A program made the translations under genes and the position numbers. Shown one piece after another: positions 52,427 to 61,781 of a stretch of 64,000 nucleotides of DNA; position 1 is the first letter of the stretch; every line of letters starts with the position of its first letter. The stretch comes from Streptomyces sp. CB02009. Its GTDB lineage: Bacteria; Actinomycetota; Actinomycetes; Streptomycetales; Streptomycetaceae. A model generated the notes under the pieces. That model saw only the letters and a program-made list of their open reading frames with translations. It was not told the DNA's origin and did no database searches. The stretch lies in the NCBI RefSeq assembly GCF_001905825.1, contig NZ_LIVV01000013.1, positions 62,001-126,000 on the forward strand. The letters are read 5' to 3'.

Positions 52427-53182
52427 GTGAAGCTCCGCCAGATGATGGTCGCCGCCACCCTCGGCGCGACCGTGCTCACCGCCGTGCCGGCGGTGACCGC
52501 CTCGTACACCGCGTACGCCTGCGAGGACAACCAGACCAGCTGCGACCACGAAGAGGAGGATCCCTGGCCGGACGACAACCCGGGCGGTTTCCCCGGCGGT
52601 GACCCCGGTGACGGGGGTTGGGGCGGCGGAGGGGACGGCGGCGGCACCGGCGGCTCGGGGGGCGAGATCGACATGTTCAACGGCGTCGTCGGCCAGCCGG
52701 TGAACGGCACACTGCCCCAGGTCGTCGTCGACGGCACCGCCACCCGGCCGCCCACCCCGATGGACCCGGCGATGCCGCCCATGTCATGGGGCTGGGACAG
52801 CGGCGCGCCGACCAACGGCGCGGGCCCGATCCAGGCCGGCGCGAAGACCGAGGTACCGACCGACTGCCACCGCAACGCCAACTCCATGCCCATACGGGTC
52901 AACAGAACCGTCAAGTACCAGGTTTCCTACCAGGTCAGCGCCAACATCTCGGCCAACGCGGCCACGGTGCTGTCCTCCTCGCTCGGTGCACAGCTCAACA
53001 CCCAGATCGAGCAGTCGTACTCCGTCGACGTCACCCTCCAACCGGGCCAGTCCTGGGCCCTGTTCGTCGAGTATCAGACGTTCACCTACTCGGTCACCTC
53101 CACGAACTGGCTGGGATACACCACCACCGAGTACGTGGACGTGGTGCGGCCCACCGGCAAGGTGACCAGCCGGTGGTGCTGA
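52427..53182 (+). CDS. Secreted beta-rich protein with Gly/Asp linker
   Basis: The 251-residue protein has a signal peptide (MMVAATLGATVLTAVPAVTA) and an acidic Gly/Pro/Asp linker (about 45-85). A C-terminal domain has long alternating Ser/Thr/Ala strands (YQVSYQVSANISANAATVLS, QIEQSYSVDVTLQPGQSW). It ends in RWC, and other Cys residues are spaced to pair. The alternating strands recall aerolysin-type or other beta-pore proteins, but this is only a resemblance. The GTG start has GGAGA upstream. Its 3' end overlaps the Fic gene by 10 bp, so the two are likely made together. Confidence 0.6.
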   Translation: MKLRQMMVAATLGATVLTAVPAVTASYTAYACEDNQTSCDHEEEDPWPDDNPGGFPGGDPGDGGWGGGGDGGGTGGSGGEIDMFNGVVGQPVNGTLPQVVVDGTATRPPTPMDPAMPPMSWGWDSGAPTNGAGPIQAGAKTEVPTDCHRNANSMPIRVNRTVKYQVSYQVSANISANAATVLSSSLGAQLNTQIEQSYSVDVTLQPGQSWALFVEYQTFTYSVTSTNWLGYTTTEYVDVVRPTGKVTSRWC

Positions 53183-54357
53183 AGGCCCCACGCCCCTCGG
53201 GCACGGCGGTACGACGGATCGCCCCCGTCGTACCGCCGCTGGACGCGGAGGCGATTCCCCCGGCGGAGCGGGACGAGGCGACCGCAGCGCTGGCCGAACT
53301 CTCCGACACCGCCGGTCGCCACCTGGACAACCCGGACCTCTTCCACCGGCCCCGGTTTCGCACGGCCGTGCACAGCCGTCACCTGGCCCGCATCCCCGAC
53401 CGGCTTGTCACCGGCCGGATTGCCGCGGCGGCCGAACGACGGGCCGAGGCCGGGCTGCTGGCCGCCGCCTCCACCCGCGCCGAGATCGCGGATCGGCCGG
53501 GCCGCAGGCCTTGCTTCACCCCGGCCGCCCTGAGCGAACTGCACACGCTGATCGTCGCCGGGGACCCCAGCATCCCCGGCCCCGGCGGCCTGCGCCGGTC
53601 CTCGGCCAGGATCACCTGGGCCGACGGCCAGGTCTTCGCACTCACGGTGGCACCCGGCCGGAAACTTACAGACCACGTAGAACGCTGGTACCGCTGGGCC
53701 GTGCACACCACGGCTCCCGCCCTGGATGCGGCAGCCCTCTCCATGGCGCGGCTGCTGACCGTCCATCCCTTCGCCGACGCCAACGGCCGGACCGCGCGCC
53801 TCCTCGCCCAGTGTGACCTGCTGGCGGCTGGACTGCTGCCCGGGTTGCTGCTGGACCTGGACGGCTGGGTCCACACCCACCGCCGCGCACACGACGAGGC
53901 CCTCGCCGCCGCCTCCGAAGGACGATGGACGCAGTGGGGCTCTCTCTTCGCCCGCGCCGTCACCGAGACCGCCCGGCACCGCACCACCACAATCACCCGC
54001 TACAGCACCCTCCTGACTGAAGCCGCCACACACCTCACCGACGACCCGGCCGCCGCGGCCGTCCTCACCCACCTGCGCTCCTCGCCCGCGGTCTCCGCCG
54101 ACTGGCTGCGCGACCGCATGGCGCACCCCCCGGAGCCGGTACTGGCCCGGCTGACGGCGAAGGACATCCTCAGCCCCCACCCCCGCCTCCCCGGCGCCCT
54201 GGTACACCCCCCATCACTCGCAGTCCTCGACGAACCCTGGACCCTCGATCCCTGGACAGGAGCCGCAGACAACCAGCCCGCCCCTTCGATGGAGGCGGAC
54301 GGGGCAACTCCTCCGCTTCGGCCTCCTTCACCCGGGGCTGCCATTGCTCCCGTCTGA
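53173..54357 (+). CDS. Fic-domain protein
   Basis: The 394-residue protein has a complete Fic core HPFADANGRTAR (about 198-209) with the catalytic His. The usual first Gly of the GNG loop is Ala, as in many actinobacterial Fic proteins. Fic enzymes transfer AMP or other nucleotide parts to target proteins. Upstream helices belong to the Fic fold. The C-terminal 100 residues look like a separate winged-helix part (LTHLRSSPAVSADWLRDRM). GTG 53173 or 53176 overlaps the secreted protein gene. No antitoxin gene was recognised nearby. Confidence 0.85.
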   Translation: MVLKAPRPSGTAVRRIAPVVPPLDAEAIPPAERDEATAALAELSDTAGRHLDNPDLFHRPRFRTAVHSRHLARIPDRLVTGRIAAAAERRAEAGLLAAASTRAEIADRPGRRPCFTPAALSELHTLIVAGDPSIPGPGGLRRSSARITWADGQVFALTVAPGRKLTDHVERWYRWAVHTTAPALDAAALSMARLLTVHPFADANGRTARLLAQCDLLAAGLLPGLLLDLDGWVHTHRRAHDEALAAASEGRWTQWGSLFARAVTETARHRTTTITRYSTLLTEAATHLTDDPAAAAVLTHLRSSPAVSADWLRDRMAHPPEPVLARLTAKDILSPHPRLPGALVHPPSLAVLDEPWTLDPWTGAADNQPAPSMEADGATPPLRPPSPGAAIAPV

Positions 54358-54606
54358 GGAGGATGAGCAGCGCGCGCTTCCAGGCAGCCTTCCGTGCTGT
54401 CACGCATGGAGCCTTCGCCTACGGACAGTTGGGCCGGACGGGAGGGCCCGCGGTTTCCGCCCTGGCCGGCGAGGCGGCCGGCGTCAGATCCGTCAGGCGG
54501 GCCGCGAGGGCCAGGGCTTGTGTCCCTTCAGTTTCCCTTCCGGAATCAGAGGCGTCCGCGGAGGGCGATGAGGAGGAGCATCCCGGGTGAGTCCGGGCCG
54601 GGTCCT

Positions 54607-55722
54607 TCAGGCTATGAGCAGGCGGAGGCCGAGGTCTGCCGTGTCGAGGTGGGCGAGGCTACTGTTGCGCTCTGCCCACCGGCCGGAGTCGAGGTCGTCG
54701 CGGAGGCTTCGCACCGCCCGCTGTTCGGCATCCGGCCCGACCTTCGTCCACACCGACATGGCACGGCGTACGTGCTCCTCCAGATACGCTCCCGGCCGGC
54801 GCCAGCAGGCCTCGAACAGGCCGTCCGCGCAGTCCCACGGGATGGGCACCGGCTCGGCGCGGGCGCCGATCGCATCGGCCATCCCCGCAAGCGAGGGGAA
54901 TCCTGCGAGGACGGTGGCGAACTCGGGCAGGTAGTCGCGGGTGAGCCAGAACCGGTCCTGCCATCCGGGCTCGTCGGTGTCGAACGTCAGCACTACCACG
55001 CGGCGTGCCACGCGCCGCATCTCGCGCAGCCCTGCGAGCGGGTCCTCCCAGTGGTGAACGGTGGAGACGGCCATCGCGACGTCGAAGGAACGGTCCTCGA
55101 ACGGCAGGCTCTCCGCGGCGGCGGCCACGCACGGCGCGAAGCCGGCAGGCCGCTGCTCCCGCATAACCTCCGAGGGCTCCACCGCGGTCACTTCGCGATC
55201 GGCCGGCTCGTAGGAGCCTGTGCCGGCCCCGACGTTCAGCACCGTCCGCGCGTCTCCGAGCGCGTCCAGGATCTGCGCGGCAATCTGCGGATCGGTACGC
55301 CGCGTCGCCGTGTAGGCGCCGCCGATCGCGTCGTACAGCCGTGCACCGAGCATCCCCAGCTGCTCCTCCGGTGTCACCGTCAGCCCCCTCGCCCGCGTCT
55401 CAAGTTCGTTGTCGATGGCGGCCACCATGGCGTCAGCACGATCGCGCCGCTCCAGCAGCAGGCCGCGCAGCCGGCGCAGGTGCGCGACCGCGTCGGTGGA
55501 GGATTCGCCGACCAGTTCCGCGACCTCCCGCAACCCGAAGCCCAGCCGCCGGTAGGCCAGCACTTCCCGCAGCCGCTCGACGTCACCCGCCGAGTAGGCC
55601 CGGTACCGACCCGCGGTCCGCGCCGACGGACGTACGAGCCCGATCTCGTCATAGTGATGCAGGGTGCGGACGCTCACGCCGGCCAGCTCGGCCACGCGCC
55701 CCACGGTCCAGTGATCTTCCAC
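54607..55722 (-). CDS. MerR-type regulator fused to a SAM methyltransferase
   Basis: In this 371-residue protein, residues 1-75 are a MerR winged helix (HWTVGRVAELAGVSVRTLHHYDEIGLVRPSARTAGRYRAYS), followed by a coiled-coil region. Residues about 160-370 form a class I methyltransferase (TVLNVGAGTGSYEPADREVTAVEPSEVM). GTG 55722 is chosen over upstream ATG 55773 because the MerR-type promoter lies at 55730-55760. Transcription then starts about at the GTG, giving a leaderless message. It may methylate a toxic ligand or use SAM as effector (both inferences). Confidence 0.82.
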   Translation of the reverse strand: MEDHWTVGRVAELAGVSVRTLHHYDEIGLVRPSARTAGRYRAYSAGDVERLREVLAYRRLGFGLREVAELVGESSTDAVAHLRRLRGLLLERRDRADAMVAAIDNELETRARGLTVTPEEQLGMLGARLYDAIGGAYTATRRTDPQIAAQILDALGDARTVLNVGAGTGSYEPADREVTAVEPSEVMREQRPAGFAPCVAAAAESLPFEDRSFDVAMAVSTVHHWEDPLAGLREMRRVARRVVVLTFDTDEPGWQDRFWLTRDYLPEFATVLAGFPSLAGMADAIGARAEPVPIPWDCADGLFEACWRRPGAYLEEHVRRAMSVWTKVGPDAEQRAVRSLRDDLDSGRWAERNSSLAHLDTADLGLRLLIA

Positions 55723-55729
55723 GAGACCG

Positions 55730-55760
55730 ACTATGCAGCCTGACGTCACGTGAGGGTCAA
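55730..55760 (-). promoter_or_regulatory. MerR-type promoter with palindromic operator
   Basis: Reading leftward, -35 TTGACC (55755-55760) and -10 CATAGT (55730-55735) are 19 bp apart, the long spacer on which MerR proteins act. The spacer region holds the palindrome CCTnACGTnACGTnAGG (55739-55755). It probably serves autoregulation of the fusion gene. Confidence 0.75.
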
Positions 55761-56326
55761 GAGCCGCCTTCATGACCTGCAAGAGCGCGCTCGACGCCCT
55801 GGCATGCCGTACGCGTTCCCAACCTCCAGGTGCCCGGGGCAGAGAACGCTGCAGACGTCCGCCCGTCTGCCCCTGACCCTGATCCTGACCCGCGCGGTGA
55901 CCACCCGCGTCACATGCACAGCACTGGCTGATCACGATCCAGGGCCGGACGTTCGTGGTCCGTCTATGGTCGCCGCCGCACACGACCGGCTCGTTCGGCA
56001 GGGCAACCCGGCCGCCCTCGGTCTACAGGATGGCGAGCGACTTACAGCGGATCTGGTCCGCCTGCGCCGCAGCACAGCCGTGGACTTGGTACGCGCACAC
56101 CGCGCCGGACTCGGCGGCGGCCGCGCTCATTCGCTCTCAACAGCGCAGCCATCGCATCGCCGACTGCCCCCGAGCGTTGCGGCTCCATCACCTCGAGGTC
56201 CACCCGCCCCGGCGATCGGTGTTTCCCGCTGTGACTCCTCCTGCCGCCTTCCCGTGCTACGACACACGGCCATCCAAGCAATCAACAATCCGTTGTTTCA
56301 TTTCTTCTGAGGGTAGGGTGGGTGTC
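55761..56326. other. Gap between the MerR fusion and the tap operon
   Basis: No convincing gene was found in these 566 bp. Near the right end an AT-rich patch (AACAATCCGTTGTT, a short inverted repeat) and TTGTTT with a later TAGGGT may form the tap-operon promoter. Confidence 0.4.
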
Positions 56327-56707
56327 ATGTCGGACGAGTCTGGGATCGATCACCGTTTGCGTTTGGCGGGGCTGGCTGACCTCCCGCTGGGCGAGGGTGT
56401 GCCCGCGGGCGCCTTGCAGAAGGATGCTGTTCTGCTCGGCAGGCTTCTGGCCGGCGCGGAGCAGAGCGCTGGTACGGGTGAGCCGGGTGTGTCGGACGAT
56501 GATGTGGCCGCGGCTCTTTCCCTGTTCGAGGACATGCGTACGGCCCTGGACCGGCTGGAGACGCAGGTGGTCATCGAGGCGAGGCGACGCGGTATGGAGT
56601 GGCGGCAGATCGCCTCCCATCAGGGAATGAAGTCTTCCCAGGCCGCGTCCCAGCGGTATCAACGGCTGGTGACCCGTCTCGAGGAAATCCGTCAGGGCAT
56701 CCGGTAA
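56327..56707 (+). CDS. Small HTH-like protein upstream of tap
   Basis: The 126-residue helical protein has a C-terminal segment that resembles a sigma-like or HTH DNA-binding unit (RRRGMEWRQIASHQGMKSSQAASQRYQRLVTRLEEIR). ATG 56327 follows AGGGTGGG. It ends 20 bp before tap and is likely in the same operon. It may regulate or assist telomere replication, but no function is known to me. Confidence 0.65.
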   Translation: MSDESGIDHRLRLAGLADLPLGEGVPAGALQKDAVLLGRLLAGAEQSAGTGEPGVSDDDVAAALSLFEDMRTALDRLETQVVIEARRRGMEWRQIASHQGMKSSQAASQRYQRLVTRLEEIRQGIR

Positions 56708-56727
56708 CGGCAGGAGATCCCCTTTCC

Positions 56728-59001
56728 ATGAGTCACCCCCCTTCCGATCCGCTCGCCGCTGTCGACGCCCTCCTCGCCGCCGTCGATGACGGACATGTCC
56801 TGCCCGCTCCGGCCGAGCGTGTCCGTCTGCGGGAGGCAGCCGGCCTGACCCAGGCGGCCGTTGCCCAGGCCCTGGGTATCCGCGTGCCCAGCATCCAGGC
56901 CTGGGAGGAGGGACGGGCGGAACCGAGAGCGGAACGCCTCCAGGCCTACCGTCGTCTCCTCGATGGTCTCGCCCAGCGCTACCCCGCCCCGCAGCCGGCC
57001 ACGCCGTCCGAGCCGGCCACCCCGTCGGATCTGACCTCCCCTGTCACGCTCCCTGGGCCGGCTCTCTCGCCGACGGCTCCGCCTGAGCCGGCATCTGGAC
57101 AACCACAGATTCCTCCCGCGCCCCCGTCCGCGACTACACGCCCCACCGCCCCTCGGCCCCCCACCGCCGCTGCGCCGCATCAGGCGCCCACCACCCGGCC
57201 AACGCCGATGTCGGGCCGTGCGGGCGTGCGGAAGGCGGACCCTGTCGGTACCCCGATGCCTGAGGGCACTGACATGCGGTTCGCGAACGGGCCGCTGGCT
57301 GTCGTTGATGTCGACGCTGACGGGCGGGTTCTGGCGTACTGCACCGGCGGCCTGGTCCTCGATGTGCCTGCCACGTCCCTTTCATCCCTGGTGGAGTGGA
57401 CCCTCAACGAGGCGAGGCTCGGCCAGCCGAAGTTGTCGGGGCCGGGCAAGGACGCCGACCCGCTGCTCGTCCTCACCGAGACGGCGCTCGAGCGCTACGG
57501 CCTGCCGGCGATGCTCACCGACGAGGAACGGCTCGCCGGACGGATCCCGGAGAACCACAAAGCCGTCAAACAGCTGGCCCGTGCCGAGTGGAGGCTGACC
57601 AAGCGCGGGCTGGGCCCGTGGGCGCGGATCTACCGCCCGGCGCAGGGCGCGGAACGTGCCTGCGTACAGTTGTGTATCCCGTCGTGGAACGCGCTGGACA
57701 CCCGCAACTGGGGCGAGGCCGGACACCTCCCGCCCGCGGACCTCGCCCGCGTCCTGGGTGTGTACGCCTCCCGGGTAATAACGCCGCGCGGTTCCACCGC
57801 CGTGACCGGCCTAGAACTGATGACCGCCCTGCACCCGCCGACCCGCGCCTCCGCGCCCGACGCGGCCGGCAAGCGGCACTCCGAACGCAATCCCGGCTCG
57901 CTGGGCACCGACCCGGTCGACCCTGCGCCGTGCGAGGCTCCGGACGGGCACCCGCTCCTGAAGGATCTTCCGCGCTTCCACGTCCGCGGCCCGGGAGAGA
58001 AGCTGTTCGAGGAGGCGTACGACTGGGCGCGGCCGATGACGGACGCCGAATGCACCCTGCGCCACCTCGTCGGCATCGACGTCAACATGGCCTTCGCCGC
58101 CGGCGCCAACGGCCTGACCATCGGCCTCGGCGCACCCACCCGCCTTGAGAACCCGACCTTCGACCCGAAGCTGCCCGGCAGCTGGCTGGTGGACCTCTCT
58201 CACGTCGACCTGTCGAAGGTGAAGGCCGGCAAGGAATGGGTTCAGCTGGACGGCGCGCTGCTGCCCTCCCCCTTCACCCCGAAGGGCGAGACCCCCACCG
58301 GCCCAGCCTGGTATGCGACCCCGACGGTGGCGTACGCGGTGGAACTCGGCTACGAGGTGCGCCCGGTCGAGGCGTACGTCCGCTACGACAACGGCCGCTA
58401 CCTGGACAGCTGGTACACCAGGCTGCGCGACGCCTACCTCGCCACGATGGCCGACCTCGGCGTCGATGCCGACCTGTCGCCGGCTGACTTCCTCACCGCG
58501 ATGGACGGCTGCAAAGAGCGCGACCCGGAACTGGCTATCGTCGTCTCGGCCATCAAGGCGACGGTGAAGGGCGGCCTGGGGAAGCTGCGTGAACGCCCGC
58601 GCGGTGAGGGCTGGCGGCCCGGTGAGCCGTGGCGTGCCCTGGCCCGTCCGACGTGGCGGCCGGACATCCGGGCGGCGGTGATCTCCCGTACCAGGGTCAA
58701 CCTGCACCGCAAGGTGATCAAGCATGCGGCGTTCACCGGCCAGTACCCGGTCGCGATCCTCTCCGACTGTGTCGTCTACGCCGCGAACGGGCCGAGCCCG
58801 CTTGACTTCCTGCCCTACCGGGAAGGCAAGCCGCTCCCCGGCGGCTTCAAGCTCGGCGTCAACCCGGGCCTGGTCAAGCACGAGGGCACCCAGAGCGTCT
58901 TGTGGGGCGAGGAGGTCCGCGACCGCTTCAACGCTCCCGAGCTCAACCTCGCCCGGTACATCAAGGACGGCACCGTCACCGACGCCGACAACGGAGAGTA
59001 G
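56728..59001 (+). CDS. tap: Telomere-associated protein Tap
   Basis: The 757-residue protein has an N-terminal HTH of XRE type (about 28-75, VRLREAAGLTQAAVAQALGIRVPSIQAWEEGRAEP). A long Pro/Thr linker follows, and then a large C-terminal region with DNA-polymerase-like motifs seen in Tap (GIDVNMAFAAGANGL, KATVKGGLGKLRERPRGEGW, YPVAILSDCVVYA). Tap binds the 3' overhang of Streptomyces telomeres and recruits Tpg. Length and the tpg gene right behind it agree with known tap-tpg operons. AGGAGA precedes ATG 56728. Confidence 0.88.
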   Translation: MSHPPSDPLAAVDALLAAVDDGHVLPAPAERVRLREAAGLTQAAVAQALGIRVPSIQAWEEGRAEPRAERLQAYRRLLDGLAQRYPAPQPATPSEPATPSDLTSPVTLPGPALSPTAPPEPASGQPQIPPAPPSATTRPTAPRPPTAAAPHQAPTTRPTPMSGRAGVRKADPVGTPMPEGTDMRFANGPLAVVDVDADGRVLAYCTGGLVLDVPATSLSSLVEWTLNEARLGQPKLSGPGKDADPLLVLTETALERYGLPAMLTDEERLAGRIPENHKAVKQLARAEWRLTKRGLGPWARIYRPAQGAERACVQLCIPSWNALDTRNWGEAGHLPPADLARVLGVYASRVITPRGSTAVTGLELMTALHPPTRASAPDAAGKRHSERNPGSLGTDPVDPAPCEAPDGHPLLKDLPRFHVRGPGEKLFEEAYDWARPMTDAECTLRHLVGIDVNMAFAAGANGLTIGLGAPTRLENPTFDPKLPGSWLVDLSHVDLSKVKAGKEWVQLDGALLPSPFTPKGETPTGPAWYATPTVAYAVELGYEVRPVEAYVRYDNGRYLDSWYTRLRDAYLATMADLGVDADLSPADFLTAMDGCKERDPELAIVVSAIKATVKGGLGKLRERPRGEGWRPGEPWRALARPTWRPDIRAAVISRTRVNLHRKVIKHAAFTGQYPVAILSDCVVYAANGPSPLDFLPYREGKPLPGGFKLGVNPGLVKHEGTQSVLWGEEVRDRFNAPELNLARYIKDGTVTDADNGE

Positions 59002-59013
59002 GAGAGGACCACG

Positions 59014-59571
59014 ATGAGCCTGATCGGGGACGGCTTGGACAAAGCGGTACAGCAGGCTTTCACCCGCCCGGCACCGAAGCACGCGGGCCCGCAGATGCGG
59101 TACCTGGTCAAGCAACTGGGCGGCACCAAGGCGGTCGCCCAGATGCTGCGGATCTCCCAGCGCACCGTCGAGCGGTACGTGAAGGGCCAGATCAAGAAGC
59201 CCCGCCCGGATCTTGCCGCGCGTATGGAGCGCGAGGTGAAGAGGCGCTGGCAGCCGCAGATCCGGGCCAAGGCCAAGGCGAAAGCGGCGAGCACGGGCGG
59301 CATCATCATCGACACCCGCGCCCGCCTCGGCTACACCGCACCGATCGGCACAACCGACCAGGACCGCATCCGGCACCTGACCATCGCCCTGCCACCCTTG
59401 TACGCATCCCGCCTCTTCGACGCCCAGGACGCCGGCGCCGGCGACGCCCACCTCCAGCAGATCGCCGCCGAAGCACTCAAAGAGGTCTACTTCCAGGACG
59501 GCGGCCGTCGCGCCGGCTCCCTGGAAGAAGTCCGGTTCACGGACATCGAGCACCTGGAGTTCGACCTCTAG
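59014..59571 (+). CDS. tpg: Telomere terminal protein Tpg
   Basis: The 185-residue protein is of the size of known Tpg. An HTH lies at about 30-60 (LGGTKAVAQMLRISQRTVERYVKGQIKKPRP). A basic stretch with Lys-Ala repeats follows (about 75-90), then a C-terminal half with several Tyr and Thr where DNA may be linked. Tpg is covalently bound to the 5' ends of linear Streptomyces replicons and primes end replication. The gene follows tap by 12 bp. A fossil piece of the same gene lies at 37568-37660. Confidence 0.9.
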   Translation: MSLIGDGLDKAVQQAFTRPAPKHAGPQMRYLVKQLGGTKAVAQMLRISQRTVERYVKGQIKKPRPDLAARMEREVKRRWQPQIRAKAKAKAASTGGIIIDTRARLGYTAPIGTTDQDRIRHLTIALPPLYASRLFDAQDAGAGDAHLQQIAAEALKEVYFQDGGRRAGSLEEVRFTDIEHLEFDL

Positions 59572-59989
59572 AGCCGGCCCTGTCCCGCCAGGCGGCACAC
59601 AGCTGTGACTGAGCGCTTCAGTTGGCCAGTGAGCGTGCGAGTTGGCCGTCCGAGCGTTCCATGTCGATGCCGTGGCCGAGCTGCTCGGCAAAGACGTCAA
59701 GCAGTGGCTTCATCTGCTGGTAGAGAGGCACCTTGTTCTGCCGGATCCAGTGTCCGATGCTGAACCGGTCTTGGCTCCATGCCGTGTCGAGCTCGGCGTT
59801 GTTGCGGGATTCGGACGGTTGTGGGCGAATTGGGTCTCGCCGAGCGTGACTTGAGTTCAGACATAGGCCATGGCGGCGAGGCGGGCGCGGTCTTCGGAGA
59901 TGTGGGCTCGGCTGTCGCGCGAGTTGGTCGGCGATCTTGTGCCATGCGTCCGGTGGCATCGCCCAGTCGCGGAGGCATTCGCGGCGGTG
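59572..59989 (-). other. Stretch after tpg with a possible gene fragment
   Basis: The gap holds a minus-strand frame (59618-59959) with a protein-like end (DRFSIGHWIRQNKVPLYQQMKPLLDVFAEQLGHG). It begins inside scrambled sequence, probably the remains of another transposon or host gene. No start is supported. Confidence 0.35.
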
Positions 59990-61376
59990 TCAGTAGTCGA
60001 TCATCGGCGCGGACGTGAGTTCTGCGGTGATCGCGTCGAGGGCCCGATCGTAGGCATCGGGAGTTCCTTGGCTGCGGGCCCACCGTGTGATCGGGGTCCC
60101 CAGGCCTTGTCCGGCGATGCGGAGTCCGAGGAACTCGGCGGCGTCGACGACGCTCCCGCCGAGGGCTCGGCGGACGAGGAAGACGGCGGATGTGCGCCGC
60201 AGGACCGGCATGCTGATCCCAGCGGTGAACGCGCCGAGGTGACGCTCGGCCCACTTCAGCGGGAGGAACGCCGGAACGTGCTGGGGGCCGTAGTCGAGGC
60301 CGCGCTGGGGGAGGCGGCCTCCGCCGGTGCTCCGGGTGCCGCGACGCTTTCGGTGGGTGGAGACCAGGTGCTCGGCGGCGTTCTGGAATCGTTCGGAGCA
60401 GTCGTATAGGTTTCGCTGGAAGGCCGCGTCCCAGCTGCGGTGACGTTTGGGGTCGATGCCGCTGCGGGTGCGGTTTTCGACCGGTGCGAGCGGAGCCAGC
60501 GCGGCTCGCAGGTCGTCGGTCGACAGGATGGTATCGGCGGCCAGGAGGATGCTGGCGCATGCGCGGGCGTCCTGTGGCGGTGTGCTGACATGCATCGAGA
60601 GGGAGGGGTCCTTGCGTTCGACAGCACTTGGTCGGCGCGGTGCGTGTCGACGCCGGAGGCGGTGGGGCGGGCCTCCGGCCAGGTGATCATGACGAGGCCG
60701 CTGGTCATGTGGAGGTCCGGTGAAGTACTGCCCAGCGGTCGCCGCCGGGGTGGCCGGACTGAGCATGCTCACGATCTTCGCCTGTAGGTCGGCGAGTTGC
60801 CTGGGCAAGGGCCCGCCGGTGCGAGCTGCGGCTGGTCCAGACGGCCGCCGCAGAGTTGTGCGGCGCGTTGTGAGCGGCGGGCGCCGTGGTCGAGGGGTAC
60901 TCGGCACTGGGACGGGTGCAGTCCGGTGATGGTCGGGCGGGGAATGAGTTGTCCGACTCCGTGGTCGGCGATGGATCGCCGGCAGGCCGGGCAGAGGTGT
61001 TCGAGGAAGCGCTGGTGGTGCGAGCAGGCGAAAACGGCGGGCAGTCTCCACTCGATCTTCCAAGGGCCGCCGTGGTCTGTCTGCGCAGGAGTGCCGTCGC
61101 CGGCGAGGCAGTCGGGGCAGTAGCGGGCGGCCGTGGGGAAGAGCCAGTCCAGTGAGGGGATGCGTTTGCCAGCGCGGACGACGTCGAGGCTGTGGACGAT
61201 GGGCGGGTAACGGGGTGCGAGCGGCAGCAGGGTCAGGGCGGTGGCCTCGGCTGCCGTGAGCCGGGTGGCGGTTTGGAAGTCGCGCATCTGCTGGGCGGGC
61301 AGTTCGAGGGAGAGGGCGGTGCGGGTGATGGCCTGGGTGTTGGCCATGTAGTCGGCCAGGCCGGTGCGGCGCAGGA
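59990..61376 (-). pseudogene. TniQ family protein, broken
   Basis: The best part (about 60780-61376) reads RYCPDCLAGDGTPAQ and WRLPAVFACSHHQRFLEHLCPACRR, the Cys/His zinc-finger hallmark of TniQ. The N-terminal part of TniQ is missing. Further C-terminal pieces (LADLQAKIVSMLSP; then DARACASILLAADTIL to APMIDY, end 59990) lie in other frames, so there are at least two frameshifts. TniQ guides target choice in Tn7-like elements; this copy cannot be functional. Confidence 0.7.
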
Positions 61377-61781
61377 GTTGAGGTAGGCGTGGAGGGCGAG
61401 CCACCGTTCCTCGAAAGCGGCGGCGATCTCGCAGACGCATTCGGTCTTGCCCTGGTAGCCGCCGCCGGAGAGCATCACCCCGGCCCGGGGGGTGGGCTTG
61501 ATCTTCAGCGCGTTGGTCTCGATGCGCCCGGTCAGAAGCTTCTCCACCGCCAGGCTCATCGGGGTGTCCAGCAGCGGCAGGTTCGCGTGGGTGGCTGTGC
61601 GGTGCAGGTTGTGCAGCACCTTCTTGCGCTTGCTCAGCGGCCCGAAGGCAGCGCGGTCCATGACCGGGGCCGGGGCGAACGAGTTGCGGGTGCGGCACCA
61701 GTGCTGCCAGCCGGCCACGGTGTCGCGGGCGGGGGCCGGGCCGGACAAGACAAAGGGCAGCGACTCCTCGCCGTTGATCAC
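61377..61781 (-). pseudogene. TniB-like transposition ATPase, truncated
   Basis: The GTG start at 61781 follows GGAGGA and overlaps the tniA stop. The first 135 or so residues look intact, with Walker A in MLSGGGYQGKTE. After AFEERWLALHAYLN the frame passes directly into tniQ sequence. Walker B and the rest are gone, which points to one deletion that removed the tniB 3' part and the tniQ 5' part. Confidence 0.7.

Noticed and set aside
54363..54590. 75-residue frame after the Fic gene
   Set aside because: The ribosome-like GAGGAGG touches the ATG with no spacing, and the sequence looks random.
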